Made by a program: the position numbers and the translations under genes. From an uncultured Clostridia bacterium (GTDB taxonomy: Bacteria; Bacillota; Clostridia; Oscillospirales; Acutalibacteraceae), in contig CALWVF010000028.1 in the NCBI GenBank assembly GCA_944384925.1, positions 1 to 49,780 on the forward strand: a stretch of DNA of 49,780 nucleotides. The letters are read 5' to 3'. The notes under the pieces are model-generated. The model worked only from the letters and a program-made list of their open reading frames with translations, did not search any database and was not told where the DNA came from. This document shows, piece after piece, positions 8,916-18,518 of the stretch (position 1 is its first letter; every line of letters starts with the position of its first letter).

Positions 8916-10151
8916 TTACCTCCTTTCCGATGCTGATATGCCCGAGAGATACCCTGTCGAAAATGCTATCTGCAAATTAAAGCCACCTGTATACGCATCA
9001 ACATCAATTACTTCTCCAGCAAAATATAGGTTTCTTAATAACTTAGATTCCATAGTTTTGGGAGATATTTCTGATGTGTTTACTCCCCCAGAAGTTACGA
9101 TAGCCTCTTCTATACCTCTAAAATCATCTATTTGTACAACAAAATTTTTAAGCAACAAGACAAGTTTTTTTCTATTTTCCTTTGTAATTTGATTACATTT
9201 TATGTAGGGATCAATTTTCAGTAATTTAATAACTACCGGAATCATTTTTCTTGGCAACAATTCCGACAAAGCATTTACAAGTGCTTTATTGCTAAATTTA
9301 GAAAAATCTCTTTGTATCCTTGCATCTAACTTTTCCTCTGTGAGCGCTGGCTTTAAATCAATCACTATATTATAGCTTATTTTAGGAATACCCCTCATAT
9401 GTGCACTTGCACTTAATATTATAGGACCCGATAATCCAAAATGAGTGAACAGCATTTCACCAAAGTCTTCATAAATTACTTTATTGTTTGCTTTAACTTT
9501 TATAGAAACATTTTTTAAAGACAACCCTTGTAAGTCTTTACACCACTTATCTTTAGATATTAATGGTACAAGTGAAGGTTTTGGTTCAATTATTTCATGT
9601 CCCGCTTTTTGGGCTAATGCATAACCGTCCCCATTTGAACCAGTTACAGGATATGACATGCCTCCACAAGCAATTATTACTTTGTCGCCAAACAATTTTT
9701 CGCCTCTATCAAGCAAAACACCCTTTATACTACCTTTATCAACAACTATATCTAAAACTCTCTTATTAATTATATTTACATTATTGCTAATGCAAAATCT
9801 ATGCAATGCATTAACCACATCCATGGCTCTGTCTGATTCAGGAAATACTCTGTTTCCTCTTTCAACCTTTAACTTTAACCCATTGTTTTCAAAAAATAAC
9901 ATAGTATCCTGACAATTAAACTTATTGATAGCACTATATAAAAATTTGGAATTGGCTGTAACAGATTCAATAAACTCATTTGTATTGCAATTGTTCGTTA
10001 TATTACATCTGCCCTTTCCGGTAATCATTAATTTCCTTCCAACTCTATTATTTTTTTCTATTAATATAACCTTGCTGCCCTTAGACGCTGCTGTACCTGC
10101 AGCCATCATTCCAGCCGGACCAGCTCCTATTACTATCACTGTATTTTTCAA
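8916..10151 (-). CDS. BaiN/HI0933-family NAD(P)/FAD-dependent oxidoreductase
   Basis: This is a flavoprotein of the HI0933/YhiN/BaiN family. With the start chosen here it begins MKNTVIVIGAGPAGMM, a classic dinucleotide-binding fold, followed by IEKNNRVGRKL and GKGRCNITN, both family signatures. The C-terminus has DAYTGGFNLQIAFSTG, where FAD is closed in. Its role outside bile-acid-converting strains is not settled. TTG 10151 is preferred because AGGATGG lies eight bases upstream; ATG 10160 has its SD directly abutting it, and the longer frame from 10238 adds an unrelated hydrophobic stretch and starts upstream of a likely promoter. It is the first gene of the cmk-plsC-ispH/rpsA operon, an arrangement common in Clostridia. 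Confidence 0.88.
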   Translation of the reverse strand: MKNTVIVIGAGPAGMMAAGTAASKGSKVILIEKNNRVGRKLMITGKGRCNITNNCNTNEFIESVTANSKFLYSAINKFNCQDTMLFFENNGLKLKVERGNRVFPESDRAMDVVNALHRFCISNNVNIINKRVLDIVVDKGSIKGVLLDRGEKLFGDKVIIACGGMSYPVTGSNGDGYALAQKAGHEIIEPKPSLVPLISKDKWCKDLQGLSLKNVSIKVKANNKVIYEDFGEMLFTHFGLSGPIILSASAHMRGIPKISYNIVIDLKPALTEEKLDARIQRDFSKFSNKALVNALSELLPRKMIPVVIKLLKIDPYIKCNQITKENRKKLVLLLKNFVVQIDDFRGIEEAIVTSGGVNTSEISPKTMESKLLRNLYFAGEVIDVDAYTGGFNLQIAFSTGYLSGISASERR

Positions 10152-10176
10152 TTTTACCATCCTTTTCTCATATATA

Positions 10177-10205
10177 ATATTAATTCTTATATCTACAAAA
10201 ATCAA
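10177..10205 (-). promoter_or_regulatory. putative promoter of the flavoprotein-cmk-plsC-ispH/rpsA operon
   Basis: TTGATT (10200-10205) and TAATAT (10177-10182) on the minus strand are spaced by 17 bases. This would give a leader of about 20 bases before TTG 10151, and it supports the short start chosen for the flavoprotein. Confidence 0.4.
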
Positions 10206-10293
10206 TGTGATAACAAAATTAATACTATAATGCTCCATTATATATAAAAATTTTTTATTTTTAAATAAACTTATGTCAAATAAATATACATTT

Positions 10294-10329
10294 AAAAATC
10301 AGGGATAGCAAAAGCTATTCCTGATTTTT
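10294..10329 (-). terminator. bidirectional terminator downstream of thrS
   Basis: A 16-bp stem (AAAAATCAGG-ATAGC and its complement, with one G-T wobble) closes an AAAA loop. A/T-runs lie at both ends. It sits 24 bases after the thrS stop. Confidence 0.85.
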
Positions 10330-10352
10330 CTCTTCACATGTTAATATTTTAA

Positions 10353-12296
10353 TTAGTCAATAGATTTTGTTGATATTTTATCTAATATAATCTTTATAAA
10401 CTCATCTAAATTCATCGATTCCACACTACCAGTTTTTCTGCTTCTCACTGAAACTGTATTATCTTCAATTTCCTTATCTCCAATAACAAGCATATATGGT
10501 ATTTTCTCAAGTTGAGCTTCTCTTATCTTATAACCTACTTTTTCACTTCGTGTGTCACAAGTTACTCTTATTCCGGCTTTTTTTAATTTTTCTGTAATCG
10601 ACAACGCTTCTTTGTGTAATCTATCGCTTATTGGAAGTACCCGAACTTGCTCTGGCATTAGCCATGCCGGTAATGCTCCTGCATATTTTTCAAGCAATAA
10701 CGCAAGTGTCCTCTCATAGCATCCTAATGATGTTCTATGCACTACATACGGGTATTTCTTTTGTCCATCTGCATCAATATACATCATCCCAAATCGTTCT
10801 GCTAATTGAAAATCAACCTGAACTGTGATTAATGTATCTTCTTTACCATAAACATTCTTTATTTGTATATCAAGTTTAGGGCCATAAAATGCGGCTTCTC
10901 CATCTACCTCTACATAATCTAAATTTAATCCATCTAGTATTTCTCGCATTTTATTTTGAACATTATCCCACTCTTCTTCGGTTCCAATGTATTTATCTTT
11001 ATTATTTTTATCCCATTTAGAAAATCTGTATGTTACATCTTTGTCTAGTCCTAATGTTTTAAGCATAAAGTTTGCTAATTCCACGCATCCTTTTACTTCT
11101 CCGTCTAATTGTTCTGGTGTACAAGCTATGTGACCTTCTGAAATTGTAAATTGACGCACTCTAATTAACCCATGCATTTCTCCACTAGATTCATTTCTAA
11201 ACAATGTAGAAGTTTCGTTTAATCTCATTGGGAGCTCTCGATAACTTCTTTGCTTAGCTAAGTAAGTTTGAAATTGGAATGGGCAAGTCATTGGCCTTAG
11301 TGCAAATATTTCTTCGCCTTTATCTTCATCGCCTAAAATAAACATTCCTTCTCTATAATGATCCCAATGTCCAGATATTTTATATAAATCACTCTTGGCT
11401 ATAAATGGGGTTTTTGTTAAAAGATACCCTCTTTTTTCTTCTTCATCCTCAACAAACCTCTGAAGGATTTGAATAACTCTAGCGCCTTTAGGCATTAATA
11501 TAGGCAATCCCTGACCAATATAGTCTACTGTTGTAAAAAAACCCAATTCCCTTCCTATTTTATTATGATCTCTTTTTTTAGCCTCTTCAACTGCTTCTAA
11601 ATATTCGTTTAGCATTGATTGCTTTGGAAATGAAATTCCATATATGCGTTGAAGCATTTTATTTTTGGAATCGCCTCTCCAATATGCACCTGTGCAGCTA
11701 GTTAATTTAAATGACTTAACACATCCTGTAGATAAAAGATGTGGACCTGCACAAAGATCTACAAAATCTCCTTGTTTATAAAATGAAATTTTTTCACCTT
11801 TATTATTATGCTCATTTATTAATTCTATTTTATATTTCTGATTAGTCTCAGACATTAATTTTATAGCTTCATTAACATCAAGTTCAAATTTTTCGATATT
11901 TAAATTTTCATTTATAATTTTTTTCATTTCATCTTCAATTTTCTTAAGTTCTTCCTGAGCTATAGGTTCTTCGAGGTCAAAGTCATAGTAAAAACCTCTT
12001 TCTATTGCCGGGCCTATCGCTAATTTTACATTAGGAAATAATCTTTGAACAGCTTGTGCCATTATATGTGAAGTAGTATGCCAATAAGCTTTTTTCCCAT
12101 CTGCATCATCAAAAGTTAATATTTTTAGGCTACAGTCCGCCGTGAGCGCTGTCCTTAAATCTACAACCTTGCCATCTAAGTTTCCTGCACATGCCGATTT
12201 ATAAAGACCAGGCCCCAAAGATTTTGCTATATCTGCAATAGTAATACCTATATTATATTCCTTAACAGTCTCTCCATTAAGATTTACCTTTATCAT
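10353..12296 (-). CDS. thrS: threonyl-tRNA synthetase
   Basis: This is a class II synthetase of normal length (647 residues). Residues 1-62 form the TGS domain. The editing domain follows with HTTSH (His73, His77) and later CAGPH, which clears mischarged Ser-tRNA-Thr. The catalytic core contains RPMTCPF, RNE-S-GEMHGL (motif 2), and the motif 3 region SLGCYERTLALLLE. The C-terminal anticodon-binding domain has RVLPISDRLH and EKVGYKIREAQLEKIPYMLV. It starts at ATG 12296 behind GAGGCGATGGT. A near-consensus promoter lies in the 93-base gap after potD. No T-box leader is visible, although thrS is often T-box controlled in Firmicutes. Confidence 0.97.
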   Translation of the reverse strand: MIKVNLNGETVKEYNIGITIADIAKSLGPGLYKSACAGNLDGKVVDLRTALTADCSLKILTFDDADGKKAYWHTTSHIMAQAVQRLFPNVKLAIGPAIERGFYYDFDLEEPIAQEELKKIEDEMKKIINENLNIEKFELDVNEAIKLMSETNQKYKIELINEHNNKGEKISFYKQGDFVDLCAGPHLLSTGCVKSFKLTSCTGAYWRGDSKNKMLQRIYGISFPKQSMLNEYLEAVEEAKKRDHNKIGRELGFFTTVDYIGQGLPILMPKGARVIQILQRFVEDEEEKRGYLLTKTPFIAKSDLYKISGHWDHYREGMFILGDEDKGEEIFALRPMTCPFQFQTYLAKQRSYRELPMRLNETSTLFRNESSGEMHGLIRVRQFTISEGHIACTPEQLDGEVKGCVELANFMLKTLGLDKDVTYRFSKWDKNNKDKYIGTEEEWDNVQNKMREILDGLNLDYVEVDGEAAFYGPKLDIQIKNVYGKEDTLITVQVDFQLAERFGMMYIDADGQKKYPYVVHRTSLGCYERTLALLLEKYAGALPAWLMPEQVRVLPISDRLHKEALSITEKLKKAGIRVTCDTRSEKVGYKIREAQLEKIPYMLVIGDKEIEDNTVSVRSRKTGSVESMNLDEFIKIILDKISTKSID

Positions 12297-12349
12297 ACCA
12301 TCGCCTCTTAAAATTCAAATTTATTTTTATATTAACATAACTACTTTTA

Positions 12350-12378
12350 ATTATAAACCTATATTGTAAAAACTTCAA
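12350..12378 (-). promoter_or_regulatory. promoter of thrS
   Basis: TTGAAG (12373-12378), a 17-base spacer and a consensus TATAAT (12350-12355) on the minus strand lie about 55 bases before the thrS start. Confidence 0.7.
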
Positions 12379-12389
12379 TAACTTTTAAA

Positions 12390-13574
12390 CTATTTTAACC
12401 CTTTGTTTAACTTTCTTTTATTCAATAAAACGAAAACATATATTGCTATAAATATTAATAAAACAATAACTAACTGTACTAATCCACCTGATTTACCTGT
12501 TTTTACTTCTATCCAAAGACTATCTAAAAGTATATTTATTTCATTTGGCAAATTTTTTATTGCCTCAATATTTTTAAAGGATTCCTCGGGTGGATAATAA
12601 ATATCATTTTGAGATATTTCTGGATCTAGTAATTCCTTAACCTCTTTTTGCGGAGTCGAATACCCTATATATTCTATATTAGCTTTTGCAATTTCTGTGC
12701 TGCACATAAAGTCTATATATTGGTGTGCTTCTGTAGGATGTTTAGAACCAATTGGAATACACATAGCATCTACAAACATCATTGTACCTTGTTTTGGGAT
12801 AACAAATCCTATATTAGAGTTACTCCGCATTAAAAGAGGAGCATCTCCTGCATAATATGGTGCTAGTGCAGCTTCTTCATTTCCCATTTTGTCAAATATT
12901 TGATCCATCACATAAGCTTGTACCAATGGTTTTTGATTTTTTAAATCCTCTCCTGCACCATACCAATCATTTTTATTTGTGCTATTTATTGATTTACCTT
13001 GTCTTATCAAAGAAATATTAAAGGCGTCTCTAGCATTATCAAACATAAGTATTTTTTCTGCATACTTTGGTTCCCATAAGATGTCCCAAGAAATCTCTTG
13101 TTCTGGCTCTGAAACCATTTTCTTATTATAAAAAATACCCACTAATCCCCATGTATATGGAACAGAATATTCATTATTTGGGTCATAAGATAAATTCTTG
13201 AATTTGTCATCTATCAAACCATAATTTGAAAGCTTTGAGAAATCTAATTTTTGCAACATATTATTTTCTATAAGCCTTCCTATCATATAATCTGATGGTA
13301 TTATCACATCATAGTCTGCTCCACCACTAGATAACTTTGCAAACATCTCCTCATTACTTTGAAATGTCGTGTAATTTACTTCTATTCCTGTTTTCTTAGT
13401 AAATTCTTTATTTATGTCTAACGTTCCATCAACTCCATTTGATATATATTCACCCCAATTGTATACATTAATTGTAGTCCTTGAAGATTTTGCTTCGCAA
13501 TTTATGCAAAATATAAAAGGTAATATAATTATAAATAATGTAGATATAAATAAACAAGTCAACCTTCTTATCAA
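12390..13574 (-). CDS. potD: spermidine/putrescine ABC transporter substrate-binding protein with C-terminal membrane anchor
   Basis: This is an extracellular polyamine receptor for the PotABC importer. The 394-residue protein has an N-terminal signal segment (about 5-28), then the PotD fold: INVYNWGEYI, GADYDVIIPSDYMI, NNMLQKLD and VPYTWGLVGIFYNK are all family motifs. Unlike most Gram-positive PotD proteins it lacks a convincing lipobox. Instead it ends in a hydrophobic segment at about 365-384 followed by a basic KRKLNKGLK tail, so it is likely held by a C-terminal membrane helix. The start is TTG 13574, overlapping the potC stop (TTGA), with GGGGG upstream. It is the last gene of potABCD. 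Confidence 0.92.
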   Translation of the reverse strand: MIRRLTCLFISTLFIIILPFIFCINCEAKSSRTTINVYNWGEYISNGVDGTLDINKEFTKKTGIEVNYTTFQSNEEMFAKLSSGGADYDVIIPSDYMIGRLIENNMLQKLDFSKLSNYGLIDDKFKNLSYDPNNEYSVPYTWGLVGIFYNKKMVSEPEQEISWDILWEPKYAEKILMFDNARDAFNISLIRQGKSINSTNKNDWYGAGEDLKNQKPLVQAYVMDQIFDKMGNEEAALAPYYAGDAPLLMRSNSNIGFVIPKQGTMMFVDAMCIPIGSKHPTEAHQYIDFMCSTEIAKANIEYIGYSTPQKEVKELLDPEISQNDIYYPPEESFKNIEAIKNLPNEINILLDSLWIEVKTGKSGGLVQLVIVLLIFIAIYVFVLLNKRKLNKGLK

Positions 13575-14392
13575 TTCGCATTTACCCCCTTTGTAGGAGT
13601 AGTAGCTTTCCTTTTAGATATCTCTTTAATTTGCTTAAAATTAACTATTAAAAGCAACGATAAAACTACCACAAATAGCATTGTAGAGAGTGCATTTATT
13701 TCGGGGCTTACAATTTTCCTTGTCATTGAATAAATAACTATCGGTAACGTTTGAGTATTCCCACTAGTAAAATAACTAATCACAAAATCATCTATTGATA
13801 ATGTAAATGCCATCATCATTCCAGAAAGTATTCCAGGCATAACCTGAGGTATTACAGCTTTGCCAAATGCCACAGCAGGTGCGCATCCAAGGTCTTGAGC
13901 TGCTTCATATAAACTTACATCCATCAGCCTCAATTTAGGCATAACTGATAAAATAACATACGGTAAACAAAATGTTGTATGCGCTAATATTAAGGTAGCC
14001 ATCCCAGGTTTTAAAATTCCAAACTTATTATAAATAAAAACAAATAATAGCATTAATGAAACTCCTGTTACTATTTCCGGATTGACCATCGGCAAATTTG
14101 TTATATTCATTACAGTCTTTTTAACAAGCTTGTTCATATTCATAATTCCAACTGCCGCCATTGTCCCTATAATAGTCGCTAACAATGAAGACACAATCGC
14201 AATTATTATAGTATTCGACAAGGCAGATAAAATTTGTTGATTTTGAAATAGTCTATAATACCATTTAAGAGTAAATCCTGACCAGACAGATCTACTCTTA
14301 GAATTGTTAAATGAAAAAAATACTAATACAGCAATAGGAACATATAAAAAGAAAAAAATTATAAAAATATAAATTTTTGATAATGCTTTCAT
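13571..14392 (-). CDS. potC: spermidine/putrescine ABC transporter permease PotC
   Basis: This is one of the two membrane channels of the polyamine importer. The 273-residue protein has about six membrane helices. The cytoplasmic EAA loop that docks on PotA reads LYEAAQDLGCAPAVAFGKAV, followed by IPQVMPGILSG and the IDDFVISYF segment typical of PotC. It starts at ATG 14392, overlapping the potB stop by four bases (ATGA), and its stop overlaps the potD TTG start. The tight coupling is typical of pot operons. Confidence 0.95.
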   Translation of the reverse strand: MKALSKIYIFIIFFFLYVPIAVLVFFSFNNSKSRSVWSGFTLKWYYRLFQNQQILSALSNTIIIAIVSSLLATIIGTMAAVGIMNMNKLVKKTVMNITNLPMVNPEIVTGVSLMLLFVFIYNKFGILKPGMATLILAHTTFCLPYVILSVMPKLRLMDVSLYEAAQDLGCAPAVAFGKAVIPQVMPGILSGMMMAFTLSIDDFVISYFTSGNTQTLPIVIYSMTRKIVSPEINALSTMLFVVVLSLLLIVNFKQIKEISKRKATTPTKGVNAN

Positions 14393-15207
14393 ATTATCAT
14401 TCCCCCCATGCTGTTGTCTTCATGATCAAATTGATTCATTATTCCCATACATATCATTATAAGTATCATTAACACCAGTGATATTGCCGATCCGAGATTG
14501 GGATTATATGAGCTGCCTAAAAATTGCATTTCGATTAAATCTCCAATAAGAATATTAGCGCCGCCCCCAAGCATCTTAGATATAATAAATGTGCTCACTG
14601 CTGGAACAAATACCATTGTAATTCCCGATATAACGCCCGGAATAGATAATGGCAATATTATTTTCGAAAAAACTTTTCTTCTGCTAGCTCCTAAATCCTG
14701 TGCAGCCTCTATGATTCTATTATCAATCCTAGATATTATTGTATATATTGGTAAAATCATATACGGCAAAAAATTATAAACCATTCCTAAAACAACCGCT
14801 CCCGAGGTATTTATCAAATTGACTTGGCCTATTCCTATAAACATCAATAGCCTGTTTAAAAGGCCATTATTCTCTAATATTGTCATCCAGGCATAAGTCC
14901 TAAGTAAAAAGTTCATCCACATAGGAAGCATTAAAAGAACTATCATAAATTCCTGCATATTAGGAGCTATTTTTGAAAGCGCATATGCCATAGGATATCC
15001 TAAAATGACACATATTACTGTTGCTATTAAACCAAGCCATATTGATCTTACAAAAACTGAAGCATAATTTCCAACATTAATAATATTTTCTATTGTAAAA
15101 TTCCCACTTGAATCTGTAAATGCAAACAATAATACTAATATCAAAGGAACAACAATAAAAATACCTATCCACAATATATACGGAATATTGATTGATTTTG
15201 ATTTCAT
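14389..15207 (-). CDS. potB: spermidine/putrescine ABC transporter permease PotB
   Basis: This is the second permease of the polyamine importer, 272 residues with about six membrane helices. The EAA loop is IIEAAQDLGASRRKVFSKII, followed by LPLSIPGVISG. The N-terminal half contains the PotB-typical MLPMWMNFLLRTYAW. The ATG start shares one base with the potA stop (TAATG), and GGAGGAAGAA lies inside the potA end, so potA, potB, potC and potD form one coupled unit. Confidence 0.95.
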   Translation of the reverse strand: MKSKSINIPYILWIGIFIVVPLILVLLFAFTDSSGNFTIENIINVGNYASVFVRSIWLGLIATVICVILGYPMAYALSKIAPNMQEFMIVLLMLPMWMNFLLRTYAWMTILENNGLLNRLLMFIGIGQVNLINTSGAVVLGMVYNFLPYMILPIYTIISRIDNRIIEAAQDLGASRRKVFSKIILPLSIPGVISGITMVFVPAVSTFIISKMLGGGANILIGDLIEMQFLGSSYNPNLGSAISLVLMILIMICMGIMNQFDHEDNSMGGMII

Positions 15208-16334
15208 TATTCTTCCTCCGTTATAGGCTTATTATGTTGTTCCTCATACATTTCATCACTAAATGCACTATAATCTCCAAAAGCTCCTGAATATTTAGAT
15301 TTTTTCATTATATGTATATCATCTGGCTGTAAAATCATTCCTATTTTATCTCCTGGATTTTGAACTTCTGTAGATTGAATCATCCATTTAAACCCATTAA
15401 CATCAACTATAATTTCATAATGCACACCTTTAAATGTTACAGATGTAACTAATCCGCAAATGTGGCCTTTTTCTGGTTCAACTACTTCTATGTCTTCAGG
15501 ACGTATCACGACATCAACAGGTTCCATTTTTCCAAAACCACAATCTAAACAATCAAACTTTTTCCCAGCAAATTCAACAAGATAGTTTTCATGCATTATG
15601 CCATCTAGTATATTACTTTCACCTATAAAATCTGCAACAAAAGCATTTTTAGGTTCATTGTAAATATCTAAAGGGGTTCCAACTTGCTGAATTTCTCCTT
15701 TATCCATAACAACAACTGTATCAGACATAGACAAGGCTTCTTCCTGATCGTGAGTAACAAATATAAATGTTATTCCAGTTTTTTGCTGAATATTTTTTAA
15801 TTCAACTTGCATATCTTTCCTTAGTTTCAAGTCAAGTGCTCCAAGCGGTTCATCTAATAGTAAAACTTTTGGTCTGTTTGCAAGCGCCCTTGCAATAGCT
15901 ATTCTTTGCTGTTGCCCTCCAGATAATGAATTTACATTTCTGTTTTCATATCCGCTAAGGTTAACCATTTTAAGCATTTCGTGAACTGTATTTCTTATCT
16001 CGTTTTCACCTTTTTTCTGAACTCTCATTCCAAAGGCTACATTTTCATATACATTAAGATGGGGGAACAATGCATACTTTTGGAATATTGTATTTACTTC
16101 TCTTTTATGAGGAGGAAGATTATTTATTTTTTTAGTATTAAATAAAACATCCCCTTTATCTGGAGTAACAAATCCTCCAATAATTCTAAGGGTTGTTGTT
16201 TTTCCACACCCTGAAGGTCCTAAAAAAGTTACAAATTCTCCATCCTTTATATAGAGATTTAAATTATTTAATATAACTTCAGAGTCAAAAGAAACAGAAA
16301 TATCTTTTAGTACGATTATTTTGTTATCTGCCAT
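15207..16334 (-). CDS. potA: spermidine/putrescine ABC transporter ATP-binding protein
   Basis: This is the ATPase of the polyamine importer, 375 residues. Walker [10 protein letters not shown] is at 39-47, the Q-loop is near [10 protein letters not shown], the ABC signature LSGGQQQR at 137-144, Walker B VLLLDEP at 157-163, and the H-loop in FVTHDQEEA. The C-terminal third carries the TOBE domain ([10 protein letters not shown]). It starts at ATG 16334 behind AAAGGGGATG and is the first gene of potABCD. A consensus promoter lies about 155 bases upstream, so the mRNA has a long leader with a predicted hairpin. Confidence 0.96.
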   Translation of the reverse strand: MADNKIIVLKDISVSFDSEVILNNLNLYIKDGEFVTFLGPSGCGKTTTLRIIGGFVTPDKGDVLFNTKKINNLPPHKREVNTIFQKYALFPHLNVYENVAFGMRVQKKGENEIRNTVHEMLKMVNLSGYENRNVNSLSGGQQQRIAIARALANRPKVLLLDEPLGALDLKLRKDMQVELKNIQQKTGITFIFVTHDQEEALSMSDTVVVMDKGEIQQVGTPLDIYNEPKNAFVADFIGESNILDGIMHENYLVEFAGKKFDCLDCGFGKMEPVDVVIRPEDIEVVEPEKGHICGLVTSVTFKGVHYEIIVDVNGFKWMIQSTEVQNPGDKIGMILQPDDIHIMKKSKYSGAFGDYSAFSDEMYEEQHNKPITEEE

Positions 16335-16397
16335 TTACACATCCCCTTTCTTCAACATTTATAACCCGGTAAATAATAGCCTAAAATTCCCAACAAA

Positions 16398-16438
16398 TTC
16401 TACATTAAATCTTCACACTAATGAAGGAATATGTAGAA
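16398..16438 (-). other. two-level stem-loop in the potABCD leader
   Basis: TTCTACAT and ATGTAGAA (outer arms, 16398-16405 and 16431-16438) enclose an inner CTTCA/TGAAG stem. It lies between the potA promoter and start codon. No T-run follows, so it is not a simple terminator. A regulatory role is speculative. Confidence 0.4.
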
Positions 16439-16495
16439 ATATTTTTGTTAAATTTCAACAATTAAAATGTATCTATATTAAAAGTCAGCATAAAA

Positions 16496-16524
16496 ATAAT
16501 AGATGTAAAACAAATAAATGTCAA
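16496..16524 (-). promoter_or_regulatory. promoter of potABCD
   Basis: Consensus TTGACA (16519-16524), a 17-base spacer and TATTAT (16496-16501) on the minus strand. Confidence 0.75.
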
Positions 16525-16575
16525 TAGATTTTCAACTATTTATATATAATATAAATTTATACAGATAATAACAAT

Positions 16576-18327
16576 TTATTTTACACCACTAAATACAATG
16601 CCTCTTTTGGGATCCAGCATAACAGTTGTTCCGCTTTTTAGCAGTTTAGTTGCATTCTCTGCCCCTATAATTGTAGGTTTATTAAGAGCTAACCCAACCA
16701 CCGCTGCATGGGAGTTTAGCCCAGGCACCTCAACTACTATTCCAGAAGAAATTTTTATTGCATCAAGAATTGCGTTTGTTGTTTGGTGAATAACCAGTAT
16801 ATCACCAGGCTTAAATTTGTCTTCTACATCATTTACATCTTCACAAACACAAACATTACCATAAATAGTTTTATCGCTCACATTAATGCTAGTTCCAGAT
16901 ACTAACACATTACCAACAAGGTGAGCTTTAACAAGATTTGTTGTACCAGATACTCCTAACGGCACCCCTGTAGTAATAACAACCAAATCTCCACTTTCAA
17001 CCAGGTTGTGCGCCTCAGACATATCAATAATGTGATCTAATAAATCATCTGTGTTTTTTTTATTTTCAATTAAAATCGGAGTAACCCCCCAAAGTAGGTT
17101 CATCTGCCTCTGAACCTTTGGATCTTTTGTTCCTGCAACTATCGGGCATTTAGGCCTATATTTTGAAACCATCCTTGCTGTTCTTCCTGAAATAGATACT
17201 GTTATAATAGCCTTTGCATTTAAATCATGAGCAATAGTACAAGTCGCCCTAGATATCGCAGATGTAACATTTGGTTTGTTCATCATATCTTTTTTCTTAA
17301 ATCTTTTCACATAATCTATATCCTTTTCTGTTCGTTCTGCTATTTTAGCCATTGTCGAAACAGCTTCTATTGGGTAGTCTCCTGCCGCTGTTTCCCCGGA
17401 AAGCATTATTGCACTTGTACCATCATATATGGCATTTGCCACATCTGTACATTCTGCCCTTGTTGGCCGAGGATTTTTTATCATGGAATCTAGCATTTGA
17501 GTAGCTATAATTACTTGCTTTCCTTCATTATTTACCCTTTGTATTAAATCCTTTTGTATTATTGGTATATCTTCTAATGGTATTTCTACCCCTAAATCTC
17601 CCCTTGCCACCATAATCCCATCGGATAATTCTATAATATCATTTATATTTCTAACACCTTCTGCATTTTCAATTTTTGCAATAATTTTTATATTTTTACA
17701 ATTATTTTTAGATAATTCAGATCTTAACATCATTATATCGTCAGCAGAACGTGTAAATGATGCAGCTATAAAGTCAAAGTCTTGTTCAACTGCAAATTTT
17801 ATATCACTACAATCTTTTTCGCCTAAAAATGGCAATGAAATAGAAGTATTTGGAATATTTATACCTTTGTTAGACGATAATTCTCCTCCATTTAAAACAA
17901 TACATATTATATCTGTATCTGTAACTTCCTCAACATTTAATTCTATTAAACCATCATCTATCAAAATTTTCGAACCCTTTTTAACATCCCTTGGTAGGCC
18001 TTTAAACGTAATACTGCACATTTCGCTATTTCCTAATACATCTTTTGTAGTTAAAATAAATCTTTGCCCTTTTTCTAATGTAACCTTTGCATCACCAAAT
18101 TTACCTGTCCGAATTTCTGGGCCTTTTGTATCTAAAAGTAATGCTACAGGTATGTCTAATTCTTTTCTTAGCTTTTTTAAAGATTCTATTCTCTTTTTTT
18201 GAGATTGTTGGTCTTGATGAGACATATTGATTCTTGCTACATCCATACCTTTAATAATCAATTGCCTTAAGGTATCTTCACTATCAGTCGATGGTCCTAA
18301 TGTACAAATAATTTTAGTTTTCCTCAT
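16576..18327 (-). CDS. pyk: pyruvate kinase with C-terminal PEP-utilizer domain
   Basis: It converts phosphoenolpyruvate and ADP to pyruvate and ATP. The protein has 583 residues, against about 470 for the plain enzyme, because of the extra swivelling domain common in Firmicutes. MRKTKIICTLGPST opens the barrel; IARINMSHQD, LLDTKGPEIRTG, MVARGDLGVE and IATQMLDSMI are catalytic-barrel signatures. The extra domain (about 480-583) includes GLNSHAAVVG with His540, the position of the phosphohistidine in PPDK and enzyme I. It starts at ATG 18327 behind GGAGG. It is divergent from the VanY-like gene at 18519. Confidence 0.97.
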   Translation of the reverse strand: MRKTKIICTLGPSTDSEDTLRQLIIKGMDVARINMSHQDQQSQKKRIESLKKLRKELDIPVALLLDTKGPEIRTGKFGDAKVTLEKGQRFILTTKDVLGNSEMCSITFKGLPRDVKKGSKILIDDGLIELNVEEVTDTDIICIVLNGGELSSNKGINIPNTSISLPFLGEKDCSDIKFAVEQDFDFIAASFTRSADDIMMLRSELSKNNCKNIKIIAKIENAEGVRNINDIIELSDGIMVARGDLGVEIPLEDIPIIQKDLIQRVNNEGKQVIIATQMLDSMIKNPRPTRAECTDVANAIYDGTSAIMLSGETAAGDYPIEAVSTMAKIAERTEKDIDYVKRFKKKDMMNKPNVTSAISRATCTIAHDLNAKAIITVSISGRTARMVSKYRPKCPIVAGTKDPKVQRQMNLLWGVTPILIENKKNTDDLLDHIIDMSEAHNLVESGDLVVITTGVPLGVSGTTNLVKAHLVGNVLVSGTSINVSDKTIYGNVCVCEDVNDVEDKFKPGDILVIHQTTNAILDAIKISSGIVVEVPGLNSHAAVVGLALNKPTIIGAENATKLLKSGTTVMLDPKRGIVFSGVK

Positions 18328-18518
18328 TTATATGCCTCCATAAAAATATTTATATCCTTAACTATATAAGATACAACAATAATCACTTATTTTCAAATTA
18401 TTTTAAAAAAGATTAAATAAAAAATTTTTGTTGAATTTTATAGTATAATGTAGTAAAATTATTTTGATATTTTAAAATAAAAATATATTAACTAAATTAT
18501 ATAAAAGGAAATGTAAAT

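Noticed and set aside
10152..10238. 26-residue N-terminal extension of the flavoprotein
   Set aside because: It has no family match, no SD, and a promoter lies inside it; the TTG at 10151 fits better.
16321..16527. 68-codon plus-strand frame in the potA leader
   Set aside because: It overlaps the potA promoter and leader on the other strand and has no SD or recognisable sequence.
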